Below, in pieces: positions 7,006 to 14,779 of a DNA stretch of 64,000 nt. The notes beneath the pieces were generated by a model. It saw only the letters and a list, made by a program, of their open reading frames with translations, made no database searches and had not been told where the DNA came from. Location of the stretch: contig JAQGOL010000036.1 of NCBI GenBank assembly GCA_028293625.1, positions 1 through 64,000 of the forward strand. Reading direction: 5' to 3'. The stretch's first letter is position 1. Every line of letters begins with the position of its first letter. Origin of the DNA: Chthoniobacteraceae bacterium. Lineage in GTDB: Bacteria; Verrucomicrobiota; Verrucomicrobiia; Chthoniobacterales; Chthoniobacteraceae. The position numbers were made by a program, and so were the translations under genes.

Positions 7006-8343
7006 ATGCCTCGAGTCTCCGTCGGACAAGTCGAGAATCTGGAAGAAACCCTGACGGCAGTGATGCGCGCCAAGGAGTCCCTCATTTCGTCTTGTGAACG
7101 ACTGGACATGCGGCTCACTGCAAAATGCGAGGAGATTGAGCGGGAAGAGCGTTCCAGCTCGGAGCTTTTGGAACGGGCAACGGCGATTGAAGTCGAAGCC
7201 GGGAAGGCGGTGGAAGCCGCCGCAGAACAGTTGCAGAGCGCGAGAGCATCTCTTGCATCAGCAAACGCGGCCTTGGGAGCCTGCGAGGCCCAGTCCGATG
7301 ACGAAGATGGCAATCCTCCTGATTGCTCCTCGGAAGAATCCGCTGTCTCGGAGGCTGAAGCGGAGGTTGAAGCTGCGGAGAGGGCTTTGAACGAGGCTAC
7401 CGAGCGCTTCGAGAAAGTCAAAGAGCAGAGAATCCGCATGGAGCAGCGCCTGGAACTCCTCCGTCAGGCGGCGCATTCCATCCAACAACACCGGGATGCC
7501 GCCCGCTCTGCGTACGGCGCAAGACTCGGAGCGGTAGATTCTCTGGCTGACCGCGCCGCTTCGCGCATCGCAAGCGCACGAAACGCCTTGGAGGAATATC
7601 TCGCTCAAAACCCAAGCACCGGCGCTTTTACTTCTTGGGTGCGGTGGACTCCGAGCGCGAACGGTGTGGTCACACCAGCACACCTTCACGAGCGGCTGAA
7701 CTTCTCGTCAGGAAACCTGCGGCTCTTCGTCGAATACCTCGCTGATCGTGATCCCGGTTTCCGTTCCAAACTCTCGAATTACCGAAAGGAACTCACCGCC
7801 TGTCGCGGTCCGGTCGAGACGCACGCCGTGCAGTTGAAAATGCGAAGAAACTTTGCCGGCGAGGTTGCCGAGCGTTTTGCCATCCATGCGCTGAAGCCTT
7901 TGGCGGCAGAAGTCGTCACCCAGAATCGGAGCGATCTGCCCGGGGGCGGGTTCACCAAAACAGACTTCATCCTAAAGAATCTGAAGGTTCCGGTTGTCTT
8001 GGGAAAAGGCAACGGAATGGCCGCCGGGGTTGGCGAGACCATTGCGGGCGAAATCAAGTGCGGCAAGGCGTCCTACATTTTTAGGGAGAAGGACCACATG
8101 GTGAAACAATCCTACGGACACCGGGATGCCGCAGCATCCATCACGATCTGCTCACGGGACATCAAGGATTTGGCCCCGCACGAAGAGGAGGAGTTGCGCG
8201 CTGCGCTGCGCGAGGCAGGATCCCCGCTTGTCGGGATGCTGCCACGGAAGGGGGACTTGGATCAGGCTTGTTGGCAGGCCATCCGTCATCTCCAAGAATC
8301 ACATCCCCCAAGAATCGACGTCTACGCTGAGGCTTTATCATGA
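7006..8343 (+). CDS. Coiled-coil protein with PD-(D/E)XK-like C-terminal domain (putative effector nuclease)
   Basis: A 445-aa protein in two parts. Residues about 8-200 are a long antiparallel coiled coil rich in E, A, R and L, interrupted by a short acidic Cys-containing loop (ACEAQSDDEDGNPPDCSSEE). The C-terminal half (about 210-440) has a pattern that fits a PD-(D/E)XK nuclease: GEVAERFAIHAL helix, TKTDFIL near residue 318, then AGEIKCGKASY near 347 giving the E-x-K, followed by a helix with MVKQSYGHRDA. The architecture recalls LXG-type effectors that carry a helical secretion or delivery region before a toxin domain. It begins 3 bases after the WXG-like gene. The nuclease call is motif-based inference. 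Confidence 0.62.
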   Translation: MPRVSVGQVENLEETLTAVMRAKESLISSCERLDMRLTAKCEEIEREERSSSELLERATAIEVEAGKAVEAAAEQLQSARASLASANAALGACEAQSDDEDGNPPDCSSEESAVSEAEAEVEAAERALNEATERFEKVKEQRIRMEQRLELLRQAAHSIQQHRDAARSAYGARLGAVDSLADRAASRIASARNALEEYLAQNPSTGAFTSWVRWTPSANGVVTPAHLHERLNFSSGNLRLFVEYLADRDPGFRSKLSNYRKELTACRGPVETHAVQLKMRRNFAGEVAERFAIHALKPLAAEVVTQNRSDLPGGGFTKTDFILKNLKVPVVLGKGNGMAAGVGETIAGEIKCGKASYIFREKDHMVKQSYGHRDAAASITICSRDIKDLAPHEEEELRAALREAGSPLVGMLPRKGDLDQACWQAIRHLQESHPPRIDVYAEALS

Positions 8344-8702
8344 TCAGTTTGGCTTTGGTACCCGCCGTTAGAGAAGACCGGGCAAGACAACTCGCCGCAA
8401 GGCTTGAGGAGGCTGTGGGTGAGGGCCGGATGGTGGAAGTCGATGAATGCTCCTCCGCATTGCTTGCTTTGGCGCTGCTCGACCCGAGAGCCGAGTTGGA
8501 GGACGAGGCGTGGTTCGAGATCAACAAGACAATCCGTCAAGCCATCCCCGACTATGCGGCTCCCTACCTACTCGATCCGTCAATATGCGCTCGGCTTGCT
8601 GAGGTCCTCCGTCGTGAACAAGCTTCCGTCCTGCTTGATCTCATTCAATCCGCCGCAGATTCCGGTTCTTTGCTGCTACAACTCCCCTGTGACGTGGAAT
8701 GA
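8340..8702 (+). CDS. Small helical protein of unknown function, 120 aa
   Basis: A soluble acidic helical protein without recognised family motifs (EDRARQLAARLEEAVGEG, ALLALALLDPRAELEDEAW). The ATG overlaps the TGA of the coiled-coil/nuclease gene, and its own stop overlaps the start of the next gene, so it is an integral part of the operon. Its position between a putative effector and the FtsK-like ATPase would suit a chaperone, adaptor or immunity protein, but that is inference from order only. Confidence 0.6.
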   Translation: MISLALVPAVREDRARQLAARLEEAVGEGRMVEVDECSSALLALALLDPRAELEDEAWFEINKTIRQAIPDYAAPYLLDPSICARLAEVLRREQASVLLDLIQSAADSGSLLLQLPCDVE

Positions 8703-8926
8703 ATGAGTTCCATGAAATCGCCGCGGTCGTCGTCTCGGAGGGGAATCGAATGCAGGAAATGGTTCAGGACCAGTTCGGTGCCTCGATTGTCGCGGACGTT
8801 TTCGAGCCGCTGACTGCGGAGGCTCAAAGCTTGGCGTCCGTGAGCGAGGAAGTAGAGACTTCCCTTCTGGTGGTGGATCAAATTGTCGAGGAAGCGCGCG
8901 CACTCGGAGGAATCGAGCCCCAATGA
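8699..8926 (+). CDS. Small helical protein of unknown function, 75 aa
   Basis: A 75-aa acidic helical protein (FHEIAAVVVSEGNRMQEMVQ, then EEVETSLLVVDQIVEEARAL). It is coupled by 4-base overlaps to the genes on both sides. Length and helix-turn-helix-hairpin appearance resemble WXG-type or small coiled-coil subunits, but no WXG tryptophan is present. No function is assigned. Confidence 0.58.
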   Translation: MNEFHEIAAVVVSEGNRMQEMVQDQFGASIVADVFEPLTAEAQSLASVSEEVETSLLVVDQIVEEARALGGIEPQ

Positions 8927-11900
8927 ACCACGCCACACAACCCGCTCGACGGTCCATCATCGAGCGACTTTCATCCGCCGTTGAGGAATTGGACTCAGTC
9001 GCCTCGCGGCGTGCAGCCAGATTGCAGGCGGTCCGTGATGACGTTGTGTGTTTCGACCGCTCGCAGAAGGGCCACCACGCCGAGATCCTGCGAACCCGTC
9101 CGGAAGTCCTGAGACTGAGGGATGAGCGGGAGCGATTTCTCAAACAGCTCGCCTTGATCCCGGGAGGGACGGAAAGCCGTGACGGCCTCTCCAGAAGGCG
9201 TGCCGACTGTGAGCGGCGTATCGCCGCGCTGACGCAGTCGCGGTCGAATCTTTCATCGGAGCACGATGAGCTGAACCGGGCATCAGCAGATACGAAAACC
9301 TTGCTCGACGGGCTCAAGCACCAGCACCGCGATGTCAAAGCTCAGATCGGGAATCGCAATCTCATCGTCCATATCGTGAAATGGATTTTGGGTGACGCCG
9401 AGGCGGCGCAGCGGGATGCCTTGGAGGCCGAGATAAGCACTGCCGGCACCCGCCAAAAGGACCTCTCCAAGGCGCTCGAAGTCGCTGCGCAGAAAATCGC
9501 AGTTCTCGAAAAAGAGATCAAGGGCATCGAGAGGGACCTGGGGCCGCTGGAAATGCAGGTTCAGAACATCGACGCGGCCCTGACGTGCAAAGCGGCTTTG
9601 GATGCCATCAATACGCAAATCTCGCAGGCCGAGACTGCGGAGAAGACGCGGGTGAAAAGCGAGTTGGCCGGCCTGCAAGAGAAGAGACATGCTTTCGTAG
9701 CCCAAGCGAAACAGAGTGAGGATCAAGTAAGTCGGGAGTTCAGCGAGCAGTGGCGACACGCTTCGGAGCAGTTGGACGAAATCTGCAAGAGAATCCGCGC
9801 CAAACAACCGCGGTTCGACGAAATGGATCCCTCCACCTTGGCGCCGGACGGAGTCGCGCCCGATGCTCTCGTGGTTGGCAGGCTCCGGATTTGTTTGGAG
9901 GAGTGGTCGGGCTCAGTCCCGTTGCTTACCTCGTTCCCCTTTGCGAAAGCGTTGGTTTTGGAAGCCGGGCTGCCTGAAAGCGTGTCTTTTGTTGAAAGCC
10001 TGTTGCTGCGCTTGACCACTGCGCTGCCGTGCGGCGGCATCCGCATTCTTGCCTGCGATCCGAGGCACTTGGGCCAATCCTTGGGCTCGCTCCGACCGCT
10101 GCTGCAAACGGGTCCTTTCCCGCAGGGTAGGGTTTTGACGCGGGCCGATGAAATCGAGGGGGCATTACGCGCCGAGGCGGACGAACTGGAGGAGATTCTT
10201 CAGACGAGATTCAAAGAACCCGGGATGAAATGGGCACGATACAACCGTGAGCACCCGGATACTCCGCTGGTTTACCGGCTCTTGGTCATGTTCGATGTGC
10301 CTGACCAATTGAGCGAGAAGAGCCTTCACTACCTTGGGCGTCTCATCGAGCACGGCCCTCGATGCGGAGTGCTGCCCGTGTTGACCCTCCAGAAGGAGAT
10401 CCGCGATCATCGGCGTTTCGCTCAGTTCCGGGAGGCCTCAGATCCCTTTCTGGCGAGCAAGGATGTTTTAGCAACTTCACGGCCGCAGGGAATCAGATGC
10501 CTTTCGATCGAGGAGCGCGCGGAGCCCATGCCTCCGCGGCACGAGTTCGAAGCGCTTCTGGCGTGTATCTCGAATCGCTACGAGCAAATCGGCTTCCGCA
10601 CGAAACCCATAGCCGACCTGTGGGATCACCCAATGTGGTCTGAAGCAAGCACCGACGGCCTCAAGGCGACTATCGGGTGGCAGGCTGACGGCAGGCCGGT
10701 TTACTACGAGATCGGAGGAGTGGGCACGGAGCATCACACCCTGCTCGCAGGGCGTTCGGGCACGGGGAAATCGAACTTGCTACACGTCCTAATTCACAGC
10801 CTGTGCCACCGATACAGCCCTGAGCAGCTATCGGTCTTCCTTCTGGACTACAAACAGGGAACGGAACTGGCGGCCTACGCACATCCTCCGCTTCCTCACG
10901 CCGCTTTGGTGGCAACGGAGAGTGACCCCGAATACGGTGTCACCGTCCTGCAGCACCTCGCCGACGAGATCGAGCGGCGCTCGGCAGAGTTCAAGATGCT
11001 CGGCGTTCGGGAATTCGCGGAGTGCCGCAAGCGCTCCGGATCGACTTTCCCCCGATGGCTTCTGATCGTTGACGAATTTCAGGTGCTCTTTGCCGAAGGT
11101 CGCCAGGTTGCCGAGGCAGCGGAGAGGCTGTTGACGAAGCTGTTGCGGCAAGGTCGCGCGTACGGGATCCACGTTCTGTTGTCCACCCAGACCCTGAAAG
11201 GGATCCAAGCCCAATCCATGAGCCAACTCGGCAGCCAGATCGGCATGCGAATCTGCTTGGCCTGTGGCGAAGAAGATTCGGCAGCCATCCTTTCCGCAAA
11301 CAACTGGGCGGCGGCGAAGCTGAAGAGTCCACCGGAGGCATTGATCAACAACGCTAGCGGTTCCAAGGAGGCAAACATCTTATTCCGGGTGCCGAGGGCG
11401 GATGACGCCTCTCGGGAGCATCACATAACCTCTATGCGGGTCCTCGCCGCTCAAAGTAATGTCCGGACCGAAACCAAGATCTTTGATGGTTCACACCTTC
11501 CACCAATGCCATCGGGGGCAGAGTGGTCGAAATGTTTCGCACTTCCTGCCTCGGGTCCATCGTTGCTTCTTGGTCGCCGACTCGACTACGAGGCCGGAGC
11601 AGGGCGTTGCGCCTTGGTTCAACGACCGGGAGGCAACTTGTTGGTCGTTGGGCCTGACGCCGTCATTCGTGAAGGGCTGCTGGAGGCAGTGGTGCGCAGC
11701 TTCGCTGCCCAGTTCAAAAACAGCAGGCTGCTCTGGTTCCATGCCCGATCCCAGCCAGCACCTGCTATTGAAAGGTTGCGCTGCTACGGGATTGAAGCTG
11801 AGTTGTTACCAGACAGTTGGACGGGGGACTTTCCGACCTCGTCGAACGAGAGTTCGCCTACTCCGCAGCTTTTGGTGATCGACGGGTTGGATTACGCCAA

Positions 11901-12243
11901 GAATTTTCATTCAGGAGTCGGACTCTCCCCGAAAGCCACTTCCACCAACCTCAAGAAATCTCTTGAAGAGGGACCGCTTCACCAGTCCTGGACGGTAGCT
12001 CTTGCGGATAGTTGGCAGCGTATTTCATCGCACGGCAAAGACTTGCTCCCGCACTTTCAATACCGGGCCGGCTTTGGTCTGAATGAGGATCACGCTGGAG
12101 CCTTTGCCTCCGGAGGATTTGAAAAGCTGAAAGGGGCGGACCTTCCCCACCGGGCGTTCTTTGTGGATCAACACCTGAACCTGCGTTTCTGGTTCCGACC
12201 ATTTGCTCCCAGTGCGACAACAGCGGAGGAAAAATATGGGTAA
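8923..12243 (+). CDS. EssC/FtsK-like ATPase with N-terminal coiled coil, 1106 aa
   Basis: A large FtsK/HerA-superfamily motor. Residues about 20-300 form a long coiled coil. A first ATPase-like domain (about 330-520) lacks a P-loop. The central domain is active-looking: Walker A GRSGTGKS near 609, Walker B LLIVDEFQVLF near 713 and a sensor-like LLSTQTLKG. A third ATPase-like domain (about 850-1090) keeps the LLVIDGLDYA strand but no GKT/S. The degenerate-active-degenerate order recalls the tandem ATPase domains of EssC in type VII secretion, but no transmembrane helix or FHA domain is visible. In this operon it probably drives movement of a WXG-like protein, an effector or DNA. Confidence 0.82.
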   Translation: MNHATQPARRSIIERLSSAVEELDSVASRRAARLQAVRDDVVCFDRSQKGHHAEILRTRPEVLRLRDERERFLKQLALIPGGTESRDGLSRRRADCERRIAALTQSRSNLSSEHDELNRASADTKTLLDGLKHQHRDVKAQIGNRNLIVHIVKWILGDAEAAQRDALEAEISTAGTRQKDLSKALEVAAQKIAVLEKEIKGIERDLGPLEMQVQNIDAALTCKAALDAINTQISQAETAEKTRVKSELAGLQEKRHAFVAQAKQSEDQVSREFSEQWRHASEQLDEICKRIRAKQPRFDEMDPSTLAPDGVAPDALVVGRLRICLEEWSGSVPLLTSFPFAKALVLEAGLPESVSFVESLLLRLTTALPCGGIRILACDPRHLGQSLGSLRPLLQTGPFPQGRVLTRADEIEGALRAEADELEEILQTRFKEPGMKWARYNREHPDTPLVYRLLVMFDVPDQLSEKSLHYLGRLIEHGPRCGVLPVLTLQKEIRDHRRFAQFREASDPFLASKDVLATSRPQGIRCLSIEERAEPMPPRHEFEALLACISNRYEQIGFRTKPIADLWDHPMWSEASTDGLKATIGWQADGRPVYYEIGGVGTEHHTLLAGRSGTGKSNLLHVLIHSLCHRYSPEQLSVFLLDYKQGTELAAYAHPPLPHAALVATESDPEYGVTVLQHLADEIERRSAEFKMLGVREFAECRKRSGSTFPRWLLIVDEFQVLFAEGRQVAEAAERLLTKLLRQGRAYGIHVLLSTQTLKGIQAQSMSQLGSQIGMRICLACGEEDSAAILSANNWAAAKLKSPPEALINNASGSKEANILFRVPRADDASREHHITSMRVLAAQSNVRTETKIFDGSHLPPMPSGAEWSKCFALPASGPSLLLGRRLDYEAGAGRCALVQRPGGNLLVVGPDAVIREGLLEAVVRSFAAQFKNSRLLWFHARSQPAPAIERLRCYGIEAELLPDSWTGDFPTSSNESSPTPQLLVIDGLDYAKNFHSGVGLSPKATSTNLKKSLEEGPLHQSWTVALADSWQRISSHGKDLLPHFQYRAGFGLNEDHAGAFASGGFEKLKGADLPHRAFFVDQHLNLRFWFRPFAPSATTAEEKYG

Positions 12244-12715
12244 AGAACATCTACTTTGGATTGTCTGCGACGTTTCCGGCAGCATGTCGGAGGGCGGTAA
12301 GCACCTGCTGGCGCGTGGTGTGGCAAGAATGTCGGAGCAATATTGCCGCCTCGGATACGGGTGCGCGGAGCTGAAGCTGGTCGCGTGGAGCAAGGAGGCG
12401 CGGGTGGCCGATTGGCTGCCGGACCAGGAATTTCCGCCGGAGATGCTGGTGTGCGAAGGCGCGGCAAGTGCGAAGGCGCTGGTGGGTCTTCTCGGAGAGC
12501 AGCCTCATGGCAAGGTATTACTCATCACGGATGGCTTTTGGCCGGATAATGACGCGAGGACATTGAAGCGCTGGAAAGAACGCCTGCTGCCGGACACGCT
12601 CCGCGTCATCAAGGCTGGCTCGGATGCCAGCCCGCGGCTGAAAGGCGCGGAAGTGTTTTCCGCCGAAGAATTGTGGGCCGCGCTCGACGGCTGGCTGGAA
12701 GGAGGCGCAGCATGA
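12236..12715 (+). CDS. TerY-like vWA protein (TerY-P triad member)
   Basis: A 159-aa vWA domain protein with the MIDAS loop DVSGSMSE at about residues 12-19 and a second metal-site strand LLITDGFWPDN. The usual threonine element is not obvious (SAKALVG lies in that region), so the metal site may be altered. The ATG at 12236 follows GGAGGA at 12225-12230 and overlaps the stop of the FtsK-like gene. The next two genes encode a PP2C phosphatase and a kinase with a zinc ribbon; that trio is the TerY-P triad known from tellurite-resistance-related conflict systems. Its role there is thought to be a phosphorylation-controlled scaffold. Confidence 0.82.
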   Translation: MGKEHLLWIVCDVSGSMSEGGKHLLARGVARMSEQYCRLGYGCAELKLVAWSKEARVADWLPDQEFPPEMLVCEGAASAKALVGLLGEQPHGKVLLITDGFWPDNDARTLKRWKERLLPDTLRVIKAGSDASPRLKGAEVFSAEELWAALDGWLEGGAA

Positions 12716-13425
12716 TTGTCTGGAAGAGCTTCGGAGCGAGCGTCATCGGCCCCGGCCACGTCGCGACAGGCCAGCCGAACCAGGATGCCTGGGCGGCAAT
12801 CCATCGTCTTTGGGGCGATGGCATCGTTGTTTCCGATGGTGTCGGCTCGCGGCCGTTTTCCCAATTCGGAAGCCGCGCCGCCTGTCTCGCGGTGCCGAGC
12901 GCCGTCCGCGCTTGCCTCGGGGGAACCCGATCGCGCAGCGCACTGGGGCAGCGAATCGTATCCCACTGGCTTTCCCTCATTGCCCCGCTCGAGCCTCGCG
13001 ATTGCGCCGCCACCTGTATGTTCGCGTTTCGCGTGGGCGGTGCGGTTCAGTTCGGAATGCTGGGCGACGGCCTCGCCGCCGTGGTAAAAACCGATGGCTC
13101 GGTCGTCTCGTTGTCCGAAGACAAGACGGAAGGTTTTTCCAACGTCACTGCCGCGCTTTCGCCAAACGTGACCGAGAAGGACTGGCGCTGGATGGCCTTT
13201 CGCGAGGAGGATTGCGGGGCCATTATCCTCTGCACCGATGGCGTCTCTGATGACCTGAAAGACGCCGATGGCTTCGTCCGGGAATTCGTCGGCGCGCATC
13301 GCGAGCTTGCCGTGGTGTCGGCGGCCCGCCACGCCCACGAGATGCTCGAAAGATGGCCGGCGCCCAGCCACCAGGACGACAAGACTATTGCCTGCCTTGT
13401 GCGGGAGGAGGTGGCGGATGAGTAA
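12712..13425 (+). CDS. PP2C-family protein phosphatase (TerY-P triad)
   Basis: A 237-aa metal-dependent serine/threonine phosphatase. Family motifs occur in order: NQDAW near residue 23, VSDGVGS near 41, FGMLGDG near 118, CTDGVSDD near 177 and the final HQDDKT. The metal-binding aspartates are all present, so it should be catalytically competent. It has no membrane segment or extra domain. The ATG at 12712 overlaps the TGA of the TerY-like gene, and its stop overlaps the kinase start by 8 bases. It would reverse phosphorylation by the adjacent kinase. Confidence 0.88.
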   Translation: MIVWKSFGASVIGPGHVATGQPNQDAWAAIHRLWGDGIVVSDGVGSRPFSQFGSRAACLAVPSAVRACLGGTRSRSALGQRIVSHWLSLIAPLEPRDCAATCMFAFRVGGAVQFGMLGDGLAAVVKTDGSVVSLSEDKTEGFSNVTAALSPNVTEKDWRWMAFREEDCGAIILCTDGVSDDLKDADGFVREFVGAHRELAVVSAARHAHEMLERWPAPSHQDDKTIACLVREEVADE

Positions 13426-14779
13426 TCGCGAAAACTCGGTTTACCAGGCCAGGTATCCCGCACCGAGACCGCTCGCCGATGAATACGGCAACTTTCATTA
13501 TCCGGCCGATGAGCTCGCCCGCGGGGGACAGGGCGTGGTCTTCCGGACCGGGGATGCCGACCTGGCGATCAAGCAGCCGCTCAATGCCTCCGGCAACCCG
13601 GATAAGAACGCCAATCTGCGCGACCGCTTCCGGAATATCCGCCTCCTGCCATTGCCGCCCCGCATACCCATTTCCCTACCTCTCGCCATCCTACGCGACG
13701 AACCGGGCTACGTGATGTGCCTCTTGAACGGCATGCAGCCATTCAGCGTTTTCGACTGGAATGGCCAAACTGCAACTGAGTTCGGCCAGGAAACTCTACC
13801 GCAATGGCTGGCGAAGATTCCGGACCGGGACATCGCCCTGCAGCTGCTCCATTACGCCCAAACGGGTTCGACCCGGCGCCGCCTCTTCGCGCTCTCGAGA
13901 TGCGCCGCCATCCTGGCCCGCCTTCACAGCGTTGGATTGGTCTATGGCGACATTTCACACAACAACATCTTCGTCGGCGATCCCTCTTCACGCGAAGTCT
14001 GGCTGATCGATGCGGACAACCTCCGCTTTGAAATGAGCGAAGGCGGGAGCGCAGTCTATACGCCGGCCTACGGCGCACCGGAAATCGTGCAGGGACGCGA
14101 TTGCTCCCGCCCGCGCACCGATTGCTGGGCGTTTGCCGTCCTGGCTTTCCGGACACTCTCACTCTGTCACCCATTCATCGGGAAAAGAGTGCTGGAACCT
14201 GATAGCGACGAAGGTGGCTGGGATGCCGAACCGACCGCCAGCGGTGCCCCCGCCGACCTAGACGAGCAGGCCCACGCCGGCTATCTGCCGTTTGTTGATG
14301 ACGAGAACGACAATTCGAATGTTGCCGTCTCCGCATGCCTATCCCGTGAACTGGTGGCAACGCCCGCATTGCGCCGGCTCTTCCAGGAGACTTTTGGCGA
14401 GGGAAGGGCACAGCCGCATCGCCGCCCGGCGATGGCGTTCTGGGCCCTGGAATTGGCCCGGGCCTGCGACCAATCAATTCCCTGCCCCAACTGCAGGATG
14501 AGCTATTTCGCTGACAGCCACGAAGCGTGTCCGTATTGCGGCACATCGCGTCCGGCATTCGCCTGGGCAAAAACCGATCGGTGGAAGGTTCTGATTCCCG
14601 CCGCAGCCAGGGAATTCGCCCTGCCGCACCGGATGTTCCACCCGTTCTCCTTCGAGCGTCACGATGATGCGAGCTACGAGGCGGTCATGGACTTCGCCCG
14701 GAAGACCGCATGGCCTGTGCGGGGCACGGCCAGGTTTCCGGATCGTTTGACCTTTCACTTCGAGGAGGCAGCACAATGA
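13418..14779 (+). CDS. Serine/threonine protein kinase with C-terminal zinc ribbon (TerY-P triad)
   Basis: A 453-aa kinase. The glycine loop is GGQGVVF (residues 36-42) and the ATP-binding lysine lies in LAIKQP. The catalytic loop reads VYGDISHNNIFV near 176-187, keeping the D and N of HxDxxxxN with Tyr-Gly in place of His-Arg. The DFG position reads IDADN near 197, and APEI closes the activation segment. A zinc ribbon CPNC...CPYC lies at about 355-373, the layout reported for TerY-P kinases. The ATG at 13418 is chosen because upstream residues overlap the PP2C gene out of frame. It probably phosphorylates operon partners such as the vWA proteins or the helicase. Confidence 0.87.
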   Translation: MSNRENSVYQARYPAPRPLADEYGNFHYPADELARGGQGVVFRTGDADLAIKQPLNASGNPDKNANLRDRFRNIRLLPLPPRIPISLPLAILRDEPGYVMCLLNGMQPFSVFDWNGQTATEFGQETLPQWLAKIPDRDIALQLLHYAQTGSTRRRLFALSRCAAILARLHSVGLVYGDISHNNIFVGDPSSREVWLIDADNLRFEMSEGGSAVYTPAYGAPEIVQGRDCSRPRTDCWAFAVLAFRTLSLCHPFIGKRVLEPDSDEGGWDAEPTASGAPADLDEQAHAGYLPFVDDENDNSNVAVSACLSRELVATPALRRLFQETFGEGRAQPHRRPAMAFWALELARACDQSIPCPNCRMSYFADSHEACPYCGTSRPAFAWAKTDRWKVLIPAAAREFALPHRMFHPFSFERHDDASYEAVMDFARKTAWPVRGTARFPDRLTFHFEEAAQ

